DNA of 64,000 nt from Bagarius yarrelli (GCA_005784505.1 VCAZ01000022.1:3050195-3114194), one strand, 5' to 3'; positions 1 through 13,578 are shown, numbered from the stretch's first letter. Translations and numbers: made by a program. Notes: generated by a model not told the origin, from the letters alone.

Positions 1-3000
1 TTAAGAGACTTGTACTGGTTGCCGGAGACTAGTGGAGAATGCAGAAGAGTAGGAGGAGGAAGAATGGGGTCAAAGGAGAAGATCAGGTAGTAGCTTGGAA
101 GGCTTGGATTGCTGAAGCAGGGGGACGAGATACAGCTTTTATAGGGAGTGAGTGTAGTTGGTGCATGTTTAAGATCAGACAGTGACTGTGTGTGGATAGT
201 ACGCTTAAATAGGGAAATAAGAGTGACTGCATATGTGACTAATTAATATTCAGGAGATTGAGTAAGTTGATTGGTGGAGGGACCTGGTGACTGAGTGCTG
301 GTAAATGGAAAAGTTTGATGTTACCGTGACATTAATAAAGCATGATTATTATCTTAGTATGTAAGGTGGGCAGATAAGGCTAAAAACAGGATAGCTTTCT
401 TTTCGCTATAAATACCCCATCAGTTCACCTTAAATGAGATATGGGGTATTTATGTAGCAGAGCACCGTCAATCTTTTTGCTTTCTTTGCAGTATGTTCCC
501 ATGCCCTGAATACCAATTTTCAATTTTAGACAGTTTGGTACTAAAAATGATTCTGTTTTTTGTGCCATTTTTAGGTCTAAGTATGCTTTCTGCTTTCCAC
601 AAAGCATTGTGGGTGTGTCTGTGTATACATATGAGTAAAACCAGACCACCAGACTCATAAAAAGAAGCCTGTCTTTGTCCCAGGAACTGATATAACCAGC
701 TGATGGGGCCCCCCAAAACACAAGTGCTAGCATTCCATCTCATACACCGGAAAACATCCACCCATTCCTCCCTCCCTTGCCTTCCTTCTTTTTCTGTCCT
801 TTTACCCACACTCATTCTGACCACACGTGCTGCCTTTGTGTCCATGTCTTTATAAGGAGCTTTTGTTTTTGACATGCAAACACTGCTTCGCACCCAATGC
901 TCCAGGTTAGCGTCAACGTAGTGAGGAGGAACATGTCGAACACTCACATAAAATCTCAGCAAGGGTTCCTTGTTAAGGCAGACTGTGATAAAAGAAAGAC
1001 ACGTGGCTTTGATCGAAGCTGTGCACAGATTCATGGAAAACACAGCTGAGTTCCTCAGAAGCAAAAAGCAGGAGAGGGAAAGGAGGAGGGACAAGACTGC
1101 ATGTGAGTGGAGGACGAGAGCGGAAGTGGGAGGGTCTTATAGTGGCTAGAATAGCCTGGTTTGTCTGATTCTTACTCAACTCTGCCTTCTCCAACGAAGG
1201 CTGCGTTTTGATTGGCTTGAACTTTTGTCACCATGGTGAATGGGTTAGTTTTAGGTTCGTTGGGCAGAGACGTGTTTGCTGGAAAAAGGGTGAGAAAAGG
1301 AGGAGGTTGGGGTGGAGGTGACCTACATTTTGATTTAGATGCAGGCTTGACTGGTCAGCCCTTTAGCAACACGTTTTGGATACTGCATACATAAGCCATT
1401 TAGTATCTGCAGGGGAATTTTCCTTTCTGAATGATTTGGCATTTTTATGGAATTTATGCTTACCATGTGACGTGTTAAAAGATTTGATTTGACGTGTGCC
1501 AGTTATCTTGATGTCGGCTATTTATGATGCGTAATATAAATCTGTTGCATCAAACATGCTAACTGAGTCCCCGGGGCCCTTACATACACCAGCCATAAAT
1601 CGTGGCTCTTTAGGATTTTATGTTTCTCCATGTCTTACTCTCTTAACAGCACCTGTTGCTAAGCCGATGTGTCTAAACTGTCTTAACTGCCATTTGGCGT
1701 TTATGGGGTGTGTCTGTGAGCGCATATGCTAGTGTACACACAGAGTGGTCAAAGGGTCCATTAGTCAAATTTATCCACAGAAGATAAAGTAAAGGTGCAG
1801 ATTTAGACAACAGCGGGTCTTTATAAAGGCAGGTGATTTATTTGCATGAATTATCCCTTTTCTTTGCTTCCCTAATGTAGGTCATCTGACCTGAATTCAA
1901 GCCACAAATAGGGAAATTGGTGAAAAAAAAGGTAAAATGTCACACTCACACACACACACACACACACAATGAGTCACACTGACTCACAAGCACTTGGCAA
2001 ACTAGCTTTGCAGGAAGGGTCTTTATTCATATAAGCACACATGCAGCCTAAGTGTGCTAACCTGGGGATAGCGCTCTTATGTTGATATGTACCTGGAATC
2101 TGGTCATTTAAAGATGTCCAGCTTTTCAGTGTTTTCAGCTTACTAATGATCATTAAGATGGTTTTGGTGTGAGTTTAGAACACACAGTTTAGTGTTTAGC
2201 CTGGCGTGGGAAAATGAGGGTTAAAAAATGTTGATGCTTCAACTGAAATGAGTATTTAATGCTCTGGAATGTAAGCTTTTTATAAGCTCTGGATTGTGCC
2301 CTTTAAATTAGGTAATTAAAGTATGGATTGTTACTTATACTTCTGTGCCCTGTTTTTGATCACTGGACATTCAGCCACTGACAGGTGAAGTGATTAAGGA
2401 AGTCAGTGGATGTTTAGTGTTTAAAGGTAATTTGTTGGAGGCTGAAACATTGGGCAAGTTCATGGGCATGAGTGTCTTTGACAAAGCTCAAATTGTGATG
2501 ATTGGGTCAAATAGCAAAACACACCTTCTTAATTCTTGTGGAGGTCATGTCTTGACTTTAATGTTATTCAAGTAGTATTACTACATTGTCTGTATGCTTG
2601 CATTATTTTTGCTTTTATACTGATATAATGATATTCTTGGTAGTTTATTTTTTTTTGTCTGACAGTTGGATTGTATTTGTAGTTGTATTTGATATGAATT
2701 TTGGTGTATGTATGTATTATGTATCGATATTATATTATTCTTTACTTGTAGGGTGACAATTTTACCACCAGTCCCGGGACTGCAGGTACAAAATAACCTT
2801 CTGGCTAATTCTGGCACATTGTATATTCATGTATTATTGATGTGGATTTTTCCTGTTAAATTCAGTGGTGGGTGGTGCATTTGGTACCTGGGCCTTCAGT
2901 GGGGATTTACCTGACTGCTACACCTGTAGGTCAGCTTCTGATAGAGTTGTTATAACCAGCCTATTGGCATCAGTGATAGTTTCGTCATGTCAAATCTTTA

Positions 3001-5497
3001 ACTTATTTGGTCTTGAATTTGGTCTCAATGCCCAGGGGGCGCCGCTGGCAATTTTGAGCCCATATAAGAATATGAGGTTAGGCCTCTTTCCGACTAATAA
3101 AACAGGTGTTCTATTACTGTTGAATTTTCTCTTAACACTAATAGAGCACCTTCAATTCCAAAGTATAAAATACTTTATGTTGCTGACATCTTATTGTTTT
3201 CCAATTAACACATTGCTCTACCAAGTGACTAAGGTGTGGTTGTCCTCAGAGCACATGATAAAGTCTAATTAGAAATAATAGCTTAGGTTTACAGACTAGT
3301 TCATGACAAACATTTTAGACAAACTGTTGTGCCGGTCTATAATTTACCAATAAACAGACAAAAAAAGTACAGAACACTAAGTCTGCTTTTATTTTATTTT
3401 TTTAACTCAATCTTTTTACATCCTCGCATCATGTCTGACAGAAACTGTTTATCGAGACTTCCCACAGTCGCATCGCAATGCTATGTACTATTATTATAAT
3501 AAAATATTATATTCCAAATTCCTAAAGAAAAATACAGTAAAGATGTTTATCTTATCTTTATGATAAGTTTGAAAAGGCCACAACGTACAGATTTACCAAA
3601 TTATATTTATCTTAATGAGGATCTAATATGTGTCAGTGGTTTTAGGCATGTAGATAACTGGTCCATCCGGTGTGATTAGAGTTTACTGTTGACAGCTAGG
3701 GCCTATCGTTAAAGATTCTTGGTTAATATATGAATAGAATGTTGTGCGTGTTGAGTGGTCACAAGTCAAATGTAGAGAACTTTCCATGCAGTGAACTAGG
3801 ATCTGGGAAGGTGGCGCTTTTAGGTATTTTAGGCTCAATATAGTACCTGTATTAAATTCTTAGTACATATGAGGCAGCTGTAATTAAAGGTTTGAAGTTG
3901 CATCAAAACTATTATCACCTTATTACCTTAACCCATTTTTTTGCACACTAGTGACTAAATGCTTGCAGTAAAAGGGTGTGGTTGATCTAATTTATGTTGC
4001 TGTGACACTTCATGCTTGAAAGATTAACTCATACACCTTTCTGAGAATAGCTCAAGGTTACGGACGGCGTTATGTCTTAAAATTCTTAAGTATTCCTGTA
4101 TGTCCTGACTGCTGATTTCATGGTAAATAAAGGGGTAACTTACTGTAAGAATATAGAATACAATTCATCACATTTAACTCCTATGTCCTGTCCAGGTACT
4201 GAAGCTTTAAGAAAGTATATCGAATGTTTAAAAATCAATTAACGAAACGATATATTTGTGTAAAGCTGCTTAGTGACAATGCCCTTTGTTAGAGACACTA
4301 TATAAATAAAATGTAATACAATTACAGGTATTTTAAAGGTATCTTGGCCTGCAACATGAGCTACATGTGATTAATAGTAAGACAGAAGAGAGAGATTTTT
4401 TTTTAATTTAAAGTACCACAGCTGGACGTGATTTTGCAAAGTAGGATGTCATCGTGAATAAACATTCTTTGTTAATCCTGGATCAACATTTCAACCAACC
4501 AATCATAACCGTCTGATGTCATCAGTGTGTGCCGTTTGTCCTAGTGGACCTAGTACACTGGACACAAGAAGATTCACTGTGCATTACTGAAATGATTCCG
4601 GCTTTAACAGTCTTAATAGCGTCACCATCGCAGCTCTTAAAAAAAAATCAAAGCTCCGAGCACCATATTATGTCAGTTACATAATTTCGATTTCATATAG
4701 CTGCGTTAGCTGTAACAGTGATGTGTAAGATGTGCTTATGTGGTTTACACTTGTTTACAGAAAGATCCTAAGTAGAACAGACATGACAGCGGTTCTAGCC
4801 AGCTCTGAAAAGATACAAAATACTGCAGACTCTCCAGGAGAAGTTTGCCCCTGGCAGAAATACCCCCCCGAAAAATAGGCCAAATTATTACTACTTCTGC
4901 CTGGATTTTAAAGTGTGCATACGATGATTACTTTACTATCCGATGAGCCCAAAAGAGATACGACTCGTGTGCATGTAATTGGCACCTGTCTATTGCTATC
5001 TTTTTCTCCTTATTTATGCCACTAAATTAATGTTTATTTATAATGTTATTATATAATGTTTCATTTTATGTTAATACGAGCAGCAATTTAAGGTTACTTG
5101 AAAGGCCGTCTCTCCTTCCATGTTTTCTTTAACTGATAAAAATAAATCTGCCTTTTAGGCTTTAATAAAATCAGTGGTTTGGTATTCATAACTGCTGCAA
5201 TGTGATTTTATTTAAATATGTTTGTGCACACAAATAATAACAGTAATAAAACGCTTATTAATAGGATTGCAGGCCGTTTTTTGGGTTTTTTTTTTCTGTT
5301 TTTAATTCTCCAAGCTCAAATAATTTGTCTCTTTGACTATTGTCAATTGGCACCTTATTAAAAATGACAGCAATGCTGTGGCTGTGGCCTTTGGAAAGAA
5401 TACATAACGTCACTGCATTATAGATGCAGCTCAGACTGTGGGCTCTTTATGCACAGTTCACTCAAATTCATTCGATCTGTTTGTCTCTGTCCTCCAG
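1..5497. other. AT-rich intergenic DNA, no gene recognised
   Basis: I find no exon with family similarity. A CA microsatellite lies at 1946-1968. Open frames at 468-1094 (minus) and 2865-3272 (plus) have no recognisable domains. The sequence around 2915-2965 shares short words with 39592-39640 (TGTAGGTCAGC and TTCTGATAG), suggesting a dispersed repeat. A gene upstream of the window could extend into it. Confidence 0.5.
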
Positions 5498-5548
5498 TGC
5501 TGGCCTGCTCCACTGACCTACAACCCCAGGCTAAGAAGAACAAGCCAG
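5498..5548 (+). other. Orphan exon candidate with consensus splice sites
   Basis: A pyrimidine-rich acceptor (TTTGTCTCTGTCCTCCAG) is followed by 51 bases and then the donor CCAG|GTAATG. One frame reads LACSTDLQPQAKKNKP and another reads a 17-codon peptide; I recognise neither. No neighbouring exon in the same frame was found. It may be a 5' UTR exon, a spliced non-coding RNA exon, or chance. Confidence 0.3.
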
Positions 5549-6894
5549 GTAATGTAAGAGCTCTGTGTCTGGTTGTTGTGCCCGAACTGTTAGTTCACAG
5601 AAGCCTCTTTGACAATGCACAACCTCTTTTAAGCTTCCACTCGCCCTCTAGCCGTCCCATCCCTTGTTTCCTCCCTTCTAAGTTGACCTAATTTTCAGAT
5701 GACCTGTTAATCCACCCTCAGTTAAACTAAAATAGGACAAAAATATGCTGCTGTTTTTGCCATTAGAATAATGTCATCTTGCCGGTTGCACAGACACTGT
5801 AGCATTGCCAAAACTTACAATACCGTAAGTATTAAATAAGCAAACAATCAGGACACTTTGTGGTTCTTTATTTTATTATGTGACAGAAAAACACTGACAC
5901 ACTTTAAAACCTTCACCTTTTTGTGTCTCTTTTGAACATTGATGTATTATGTATTATAGGGAAAAGCTGTGTGTCATTGTTAAACATCTCTTTGTTCATT
6001 TCTGTCCCTGACTCGCAGATTTGTTTCAGTTACACACTCATTTCTGTCTGCTGGTCGGCACATCTGTCCTTCTTTTTAACACAGTTTGCATAATATTCCC
6101 AGCGGCTAAATATATCCTGGAAATCTGCTCCCATGTTTTTTTGATTTGTTTTAAGCACCTGTTCTAAAACATTTGCAAAATTTTACATTCAATGGTAAAA
6201 TAAAATTCCCCAACCTTTTTTTTTTCACTGTTTGTTAAATAGATTATACTTTTTCCCCCCTGTGCTTGTTTTGATATGCTATTGATTCCACAGTGCTGGA
6301 TTTTATTGAGCCACATTGCTGTAAACAAAAAAAAAAGAGATAAAGCAGGGATTTGCGTTGTAACTTTCTGTTCCTGTGCTTTATTTTCTTTTTGTGTGTG
6401 TTATTATGGTGTGTTGTTGCGTTTTATTAGTTTCGACTTTTGTGTATTCGGATACGGGTTTTTGCAGCCTGTGTTTTTTTCTTCAGAAACTAAATATGCA
6501 TGAAATTTATGTGTTTATGTGTGTGTCTGTGTGCTTGTGTCCCACCCTTTATGCTGCCCAGGCTGAGTAACTAGGCTGAATAACTAGGGCAGTGTTACAT
6601 CAGGGAAGTGAACATGCATAAGTAGTTTTAAGACAAAGTGTGTCAGTGTGTCAAGCCTTTCTGAGCTAACCTGACTCAGGGCTTCTGCTTAAACCTCTAG
6701 TGCCATAATACCGACTGATGCTAAATGCTATTAATTTATCCTGTGGTAGATCACTAACATTCCTACATTTAGCAATTGCTTAGTTGTTAGCTTAAACTAA
6801 GGGCACCTCTAAATAGAAGTAGATCTACTTCAAAAATCTGAATGTGTTGCAAATTGTTCAAACGTAACTTAAAAAATGCATAGTTATATTAAAT
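5549..6894. other. Intergenic stretch, nothing recognised
   Basis: AT-rich unique DNA. Plus-strand frames at 6276-6570 are low in complexity and hydrophobic, and they lack any recognisable domain. Confidence 0.4.
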
Positions 6895-7075
6895 AGAAAA
6901 GAGCTGGTAAGATGTTGAACTGCTAACAAGAAGATCGTGGGTTTGATTCCTAGTACCACTAAGTTACCACTGCTGGGCCCCTGAGCAAGACCGTTAACCT
7001 CCACTTGCTTAGTTGTATAAATAAAATAAATGTATGTCACACTGAATAAAGGTGTCTGCCAACAATGCTGTAAAT
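6895..7075 (+). repeat. tRNA-headed SINE (family B)
   Basis: The head contains a box-B-like GGGTTTGATTCC, followed by the diagnostic TGCTGGGCCCCTGAGCAAG and GTTAACC body shared with reverse copies at 21185, 23415, 24290 and 52142. It ends in an AT-rich tail. The body is typical of abundant fish tRNA-derived SINEs. Confidence 0.7.
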
Positions 7076-7199
7076 ATAAATAATATAAAATATAGAAAGA
7101 ATACTAGAATTATGAGAAACTGGTCAACTGTCATAAAGCAACATTCTTTTTTATTGTTTTTTTATTTTTTTATTTACCCATTGCCTTCAAAAGACATTA

Positions 7200-8719
7200 G
7201 TGTTGTAACATCATGAATCCATTTCAAAAAAACTGTGACAACAGCGTCACATCATATAACACAAGTCTCATTGAATCTTTGTTTCTTTTTTTTCCTGAAC
7301 GTATGAACAGAAGACACGAAGATCACGGAATTTAATACACATTGATAGAATGAAGGAAACGGTTTTGAAGAAGGGAAAAGGGGCTCGATGACAAATGGGA
7401 GGTTTAAATACATGAAAACAGGACAACACTTGTCAAAAATCACACAATAAAAAAAAAAAAAAAGCAAAGAATACAGTGTCATCCAGGGTAGAAGAATAAC
7501 TTTACAATTATACATCAATAAGTGCTGTATGCCAAACATGACATGTCGACTTGACTTAAAAAAAAAAAAAAAATACAGTGAGTCTAAATGAGGCACATTC
7601 AATTAAAAAACATTTTTTGTCATTAAAATAAATTAGTTTGTTCCTGTCCTTCGTAAGAGTAGTGACTCTGTCATGTACAGGGCAATAAGTGGGGCTGGCG
7701 GGGACGGCATGCCTACACATTGTGTGATCATTTATGATCTGTTTGAAGCCGTGATATCCTGGCTGAACTAAGTTAAGTTAAAAGATGTTGGTCCTTTTAA
7801 AACATTTCTGTTGGTTTCTTTTTATTTCTTTCCTTCCTTAGTCATTGCTGTAAGTGCACTAAAACTGTTTAATGACAAAATTCTAAAGAAAGGAACATTT
7901 GGATTTGATTTACTCCTTTTCACAAAGCAGGTTGCTGAAAACAATAAGTAAACGATAAGAACTTAAATACACTTATACAGTATTTCTGACAAATCAGTGA
8001 GTCACCAAAACTTATTTGCCCTTGTAGTTTTTTTTTTTTTTTTTCAAAAAACCTTGATTTATACCTAAAATATATATTATGTATAATAATTATATCACAG
8101 TAATATACAAACCAGGTGCTTGGACAAAAAAAAAGTGGCGTTTTGGATGGTGACTATGTTTTTTAGGAATAGGAAAAGAGAAAGTAGGAGGTATGAAATG
8201 TAAAGCTATTGTCTTTCTTTGGTCAAGGGAATATTCCCAGAATGCTTGGATGTTTTGATATGTTTTGTAGTGAACAGCAAGCCTCTGATTCGATAAAAAA
8301 TCGACACAAACCAGTAGGTATTTACAGTTAGTGAGTAGGTTTGAAAAATGGTTGCTTTCGCATTGTTTGCTGTTACCTTTTGACATCATGTTATTACAAA
8401 CTGATTGGGGAACGTGAACAGTTTGTTCACCCCTCTCATTTGCTGCACAAGTGCTTTTGTAATTAGGGGATGAGATACAGAAACAAAGCAGTCTTTACAG
8501 TATAATACAGTTTACCCAGAAGCTCTGTCTGCTTGAAGGACTGAGATTTCTCTGCTCCAAATGTACCAGGTGGTAAAAGGCTACAGGATGTCTGTAATCA
8601 TACTACCACAATGAGTCCCATACGGTCCTTTACTATTAGTCTTGCCTCTTATTTATGGTATTGCATACTGCCTGCTTGCAGAAGGTCGGCTGGCCCTTAA
8701 TACCCTGGCTCTCTTTTTC
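7200..8719 (-). other. Probable 3' UTR of nfil3-like copy 1
   Basis: This stretch follows the stop codon on the minus strand. It is non-repetitive, has no recognisable coding sequence, and ends near a cluster of TTTATT words on the plus strand (7148-7180), which read as AATAAA poly(A) signals in the gene's direction. Long 3' UTRs are normal for unstable transcription-factor mRNAs. The 3' end is inferred, not shown. Confidence 0.4.
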
Positions 8720-10285
8720 TCAACCAACCTGAAGTTGCTGGTTGGACTGAGGCAAAGCCAGGTAAGGGTGCTGAGGTAATGGATGCACATGTGCTGGTGG
8801 TGTAGTTGGTGATTCTTGAGTTGCTGTACTCAGGGATCTGTGCTTAAGGCGTAATTTATGTGGTAGTGCTGTACCCTTAACCTCTGCTTGACTGTCCCTA
8901 CTCTGTCTTTGTGGGGAGGAATTTGGCCCTCCAGCCAAAGGGGATTGCTGGTGATAACTGCCAGTTTCAGAGCAAAATGAAGACGGGCACTCATCATCAG
9001 TGGATGCATCTTTGTCAGAATTGCGGGGATCACTGTCGCTTAAGGATGTGTCCTTTCCCAAGTGACCCGAATAGTACCCTTCTTTCCTAGGACCTCCTTC
9101 GTACCTCAGTACTGGAGGCTCCTCGTCCGGTAGGCTGTCATAGTGATGCAACTTATCACCTCCTTGTCTACAAATGTCTGGTGCATTAGTCTCAGCCTTC
9201 TGACAACTAGCCACAAGCTGCTGGTGTTGGGCCCTATATGCTTGTTCCACTGCCGCTTCTCCATCTGAGTATTCATAAGGCAGAGTGTCTAAAGTTTCAC
9301 TTTCATGCCGACAGGTTGCCTCTGAAAGGCTTTCAGTGCTTTTGATAGATCCCTCTGAAGGTTGGAGTAGGGTCTGTGGCAGTTTCTGTTGAGAAATTTC
9401 CTGAGGTTTCGAACTTTCTACAGGATACGAGACACTGCTAGAGCGATACAGGATGACGCTTCTTTGAGCAGTCTGCACTGGTGGTGTAGCGGGATTGACT
9501 ACAGTCTCTTGATGTTGGAACTGTTGTTGGTGATTGTGATATCCTGATTGAAAGGTGTGTTGGTGATGGGGTGTGGACAACTCGTTACGGATGTTAAACA
9601 TAATTGGTGTGGTCGTGCTGTTTGCAATGTCCAAATCTATCCCTGGCCTTTCTTGCTTGATGTCATAGTTCATTGGCTCTGGACTGTCACGGGAAGAACC
9701 ATCAGACATGTCTGACAGAGAACCTCGAGGAGAATACTTAACTAACTGGGCGAGTCCCTCGCTCCGGACAGATTGCTCAGCCTCTGAAGAATCAGAGTTC
9801 ATCACCTGGGAGCCACTCGAGTAACCATTAGGGTAGAAATGACTGGAAGAAGAAGTGCATGCAGAAGTTTCATTGATTGTTCCTCCAATTTGCTGGCTTT
9901 TTTCCATGTAGGAGGCTGCACTGATGAGGCCAAATCTGAGTTTCAGCTGTAAGAGTTCAGTTTTTAGACGAACATTCTCGTCATTCAGTGCAATAACTCT
10001 GTTTTCCAAAACCATGTCGTTAAGTCTCCGTTTTTCACGGGAACGCTTAGCTGCTTCGTTGTTCTTGCGCCGTTTTTCCCAGTAGGAGGCATCTTTCTTT
10101 TCATCAGAGATGAACTCACGCTTGCGCCGGCAGGTCATGTTTGGCTTAGCTTTCACAGGGCGGACAGAACGAGAGCTACTCCCGGGAGAAGAAAGATTGC
10201 TGTTATAGCCTGAGAAAGTTTCTTTATTCTCTATGGTTTTGCCTACACAGGAATTTGCTGGGTTTTGTGAGTTTAAACTTTCCAT
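8720..10285 (-). CDS. nfil3-like: NFIL3/E4BP4-family bZIP transcription factor, copy 1 (intronless CDS)
   Basis: This 521-aa protein is encoded in one uninterrupted exon, as is usual for NFIL3. The bZIP domain is at about residues 53-120: an RRKREFISDEKKD lead-in, then a basic region with NNEAAKRSREKRR (residues 75-87), then leucine-zipper heptads ending near LKLRFGL. This signature is specific to NFIL3/E4BP4, which binds D-box sites (TTAYGTAA) as a repressor competing with PAR-bZIP activators (DBP, TEF, HLF). The rest is low-complexity and Ser/Gln-rich. It includes SLSDMSDGSSRDSPEPM, resembling the NFIL3 SLSDVSE region, and an ALPHKLRLK motif also found in NFIL3. The protein is longer than human NFIL3 (462 aa). 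Its end, QSNQQLQVG, lacks the C-terminal amphipathic helix kept by copy 2. The ATG has A at -3 and G at +4. Copy 2 lies 8.3 kb upstream in the same orientation. Which teleost nfil3 paralogue this is cannot be settled from sequence alone. Confidence 0.93.
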   Translation of the reverse strand: MESLNSQNPANSCVGKTIENKETFSGYNSNLSSPGSSSRSVRPVKAKPNMTCRRKREFISDEKKDASYWEKRRKNNEAAKRSREKRRLNDMVLENRVIALNDENVRLKTELLQLKLRFGLISAASYMEKSQQIGGTINETSACTSSSSHFYPNGYSSGSQVMNSDSSEAEQSVRSEGLAQLVKYSPRGSLSDMSDGSSRDSPEPMNYDIKQERPGIDLDIANSTTTPIMFNIRNELSTPHHQHTFQSGYHNHQQQFQHQETVVNPATPPVQTAQRSVILYRSSSVSYPVESSKPQEISQQKLPQTLLQPSEGSIKSTESLSEATCRHESETLDTLPYEYSDGEAAVEQAYRAQHQQLVASCQKAETNAPDICRQGGDKLHHYDSLPDEEPPVLRYEGGPRKEGYYSGHLGKDTSLSDSDPRNSDKDASTDDECPSSFCSETGSYHQQSPLAGGPNSSPQRQSRDSQAEVKGTALPHKLRLKHRSLSTATQESPTTPPAHVHPLPQHPYLALPQSNQQLQVG

Positions 10286-10820
10286 TATTTTTTAGAGGGA
10301 TCCAGTTTGGAATCTTCGTGCTACCATCAGAAATGAATACTGATGGGAATTTAAAGTATGGGGTGTATGAGAAAGGTGGCTGAGTAGTCTTGAATGTTGT
10401 ACTAAGTAGCGGGATCAGCAAAAATCTCATTGATTTTGCTTACGTTATTAAAATAATGAGACAAAACTCATAATATTTTAGGTGTAGAGATAAAAATCCT
10501 GCAATTAACTAATGTTGATCATCCAGTGCATTCCTAAATCAGCCACACGAACAGCAATTTGGATATTCAAGGCATAAAAAGGAGAAAATTCTTGAAGTCT
10601 CAGGAATGTGCAACTATTAGCTTTGGGCCACTGCGACCTGTGACATCTGGGATTTTTTTTCTCACTTTTCAACAAGGCTATGTTAATAAGCTGGCAGAGA
10701 CAGAATCCAGTGCTTGAGGCGTATTGCAGGATGTAGGTCACTCAGTCTGTCTCAGCTTGTCAGACAGTGGGGAGGGGTGCAACCTCTATCTGAGCCTCCA
10801 GATGGCTATGTGTTAGAAGG
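10286..10820 (-). other. Probable 5' UTR exon of nfil3-like copy 1
   Basis: On the minus strand a pyrimidine-rich run ending GTGTCCACAG gives a strong splice acceptor (intron AG at 10821-10822). The exon would start at 10820 and run without a good internal donor to the ATG at 10285. Vertebrate NFIL3 genes typically have a non-coding first exon followed by one exon holding the whole CDS, which fits. The leader also contains TTACGTTA, one base off a D-box core, about 155 bases before the ATG. The splice site is seen; its use is inferred. Confidence 0.5.
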
Positions 10821-13032
10821 CTGTGGACACAAAAACAAAAAATATATATCTGTTAACCCCTTGAGAAGAACATAAGCACTCAGTCTTCTGCATGTTATTG
10901 CTTTGCATCAAAAACTCTACATTCCTCCCTGTACATCTAGAGAATTGAAGGATTTAGAAACATATTTTTTTTGTTGGAAGACCCCCTGACCTAATCCTGC
11001 GCTCAGCATGTCTGGCTTTAGTTGTATAGTCACCCATGGCAACCCTCAATCAACGGCCATGCAGTCTAACCATTGTCTGACCTTTTAAACTTGATATTGA
11101 TCTCCTCTGTCTGTGACCCATGACCCCTGTTCCCTGTCTAAATGTTGCCTAGTATGAGGTGGTGGCAACAAAAGGGACACTTTGCAGATTCTTTAAACAT
11201 TAAAACAGATATTTTTCTCCTTATTACCTTTTTAAAATTCCCACAACTTAGAACGCCACTTAATTCCATTCGTTTGACACCCCCACTTTAAATGCTTACA
11301 GCACTGAACAGCAAAATTCCCCTACATGAATACGTGCTGTGACCATAACTGCATGTCTGGCAAGCATTAGCAATGAGCACATGATTTGTTTTTACATTTT
11401 GAAACACTAGCCTGTATTACATCACTAAGTGTGGGGAAATCAAAGCAGTATATGCTTTTTGAAACATTAACATGTTTACTGCTTCTTTTCTTTGGGTGCA
11501 CAGATGGAATAATTTGCTCCAGAGATCTGGGAAGGTAAGTTCTACATATATAAGGGTCAAGAGATAGATTTCAAAACAGCAGGGAAGAAAAAAACAAAAA
11601 CAAAAAAATCCAGCAGTCTAAATGTGGTTATTTTCTGGGGGATTAGTCACTAAATTGTTATAAGATGGCAGACGATGACGAGTAAAATATATTTAATTAC
11701 TAACGGCAAGAATTTTAGTGGGGAATTAGGTCAGTTGAAATGCCTTGACTGGCCGTATTTGGATAAAGGGGAAAAAGGAATGTCTTAATAAGGTAACACA
11801 CTGGGGAGGTAACAAGGCCACACCTGGTCAGAGAAAGCTCTAAAAAAAAATTAAGTAAAGATTTTGCTATTTTTTCTATTTATGAGGTGTTATAATAGCA
11901 AAAACCTCATATAAAATTGGTTTTAATATTTCCCGTATAAAAACAAGGTACAATTCACAAAATAGGACAATATTTTGACATTTACTTAATTTACTTAAAA
12001 AAAATGTAAAAAAATTTCAGCTACAAAAAAACTAAACACACCAGCAAGTCAATAAAAGAGTGATTCCCCCCCCCCATTTGTCTAATTTTGGGAATGTTAA
12101 AGATTACAGGAGATCATAAGTAATAAGGTTAAACAGATAAATGGCAAACAGGGATTATACACTGGATAACATAATATTCAAAGTTAAAAGTCCTAGAGTA
12201 AAATCTCTAAAGGTTAAAGAAACAGAGACATTCTGCCATGCTGGCCTACTAACCCAGAAACTGGGCAGTGTGTGAGACGGGGCTGTGCTGGAATATAGGT
12301 CAGGAATGTTTCAGCAAGCGCTGAAGCTAGAAAATGGGGTGGGAGGGGTCAGATACTTATTAGATATTTCGCTAAAAATAGAAAAAAGGTAAGCGAAAGA
12401 TTGAGGAAGTCTAAGGAGAACAATGAGACAGACAAAGAGGAAATAATAAAAAAAAAAACTCCTCATAGATGAGTACTGTTAAAAGATCGATTCGAAGATG
12501 TGACAATTGAGTGATTATAAAATAGGACCATGCGTTAATCACGGAACAAAGGATCTTGCGCTTCGTGATTATCTGGGTGGGAATAGTAAAAAAAAAAATC
12601 CAGAATTTGAATAATGTGGTGATTATCCCTGACAACAGCTTTGTGTTCACTTTATGTGGTGTGGCTGTTCAGCATTTTGCCGTCTTACACACAGTATAGA
12701 GACACCGCTGTAGTCAAAGGTTGGGGCGAGGCATGGAAACTAATCCAGTGCAGTCACTGCACGTGTTGCTTTGGGGTTTCTGTTAGGTAATGGAAATAGC
12801 AACAGCTAAGCTCCTGACCCCAAGGGTCAAATTATAATTGTCATGTGAGGTGGGGGTCTTGAATATTGTAGTTGATCTCATCTTGTGAGTAAAAAAAAAG
12901 CAGTCAATGCCTGATGTTTTCAGGTTCCATGATTCAAATTTTTGTAGAGCTCTTATACCATCTGGTCTTGTCAATATTATATATTTGTTATTTATCTACT
13001 CAGTCACAAAGCTGACCACATGGAAGATTCAT

Positions 13033-13200
13033 ACATTCATTCATCTTCTACACCCGCTTCCCTAATTCGGGGTCACAAGGATCTGCTGGAGTCTATCCCA
13101 GCCGTCTCTAAAAGGGCCAAAGACAGGAGGGGGGTACATCCTGGACAGGTCACCAGTCCATCACAGGGCTAAACACACACCCACACACACTCACACTCCA
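13033..13200 (-). repeat. SINE family A, 3' part
   Basis: The segment contains TTCGGGGTCACAAGGATCTG, CTGGAGTCTATCCCAGCCG and GGACAGGTCACCAGTCCATC, the reverse complement of the family A body also present at 30285, 37287, 43953, 46008 and 56364. An ATGAATGA-type tail lies at its left end. It is 5' truncated. Confidence 0.75.
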
Positions 13201-13539
13201 CATGGAAGATGGTAAACTTCAATAAATTAGGCTGGGTGTGTAAAATAATTTCCTTTTTAATATCATTTCCTATGCAAATGGACTTTCATTATTTAGAAAG
13301 CTTAATTTAAAACAACAACAACAACAACATTTTACAAACAAATTTTTAACGGAGATCTGTGTCATTTTTTTTAAGCAAATGGAATGATAGGTAGGCTGAT
13401 CCCGTATCTACTCCCGCAATCCTGAATCAGGGCTAGGTCAAATCAACAATTTTATTATTCTCGATTATTAAGAAAGTATGACAACAACGTAATGTACAGT
13501 AATCTTAATAATAGAATACAACGACGCGCCCTTTCTCGC

Positions 13540-13542
13540 TGT

Positions 13543-13578
<36 letters not shown>

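Noticed and set aside
468..1094. 208-aa open frame on the minus strand
   Set aside because: No domain, no signal of a known family, no splice context. Composition looks like translated non-coding DNA.
2865..3272. 135-aa open frame on the plus strand
   Set aside because: No recognisable protein family, and part of it shares words with another non-coding stretch at 39592, so a repeat is likelier.
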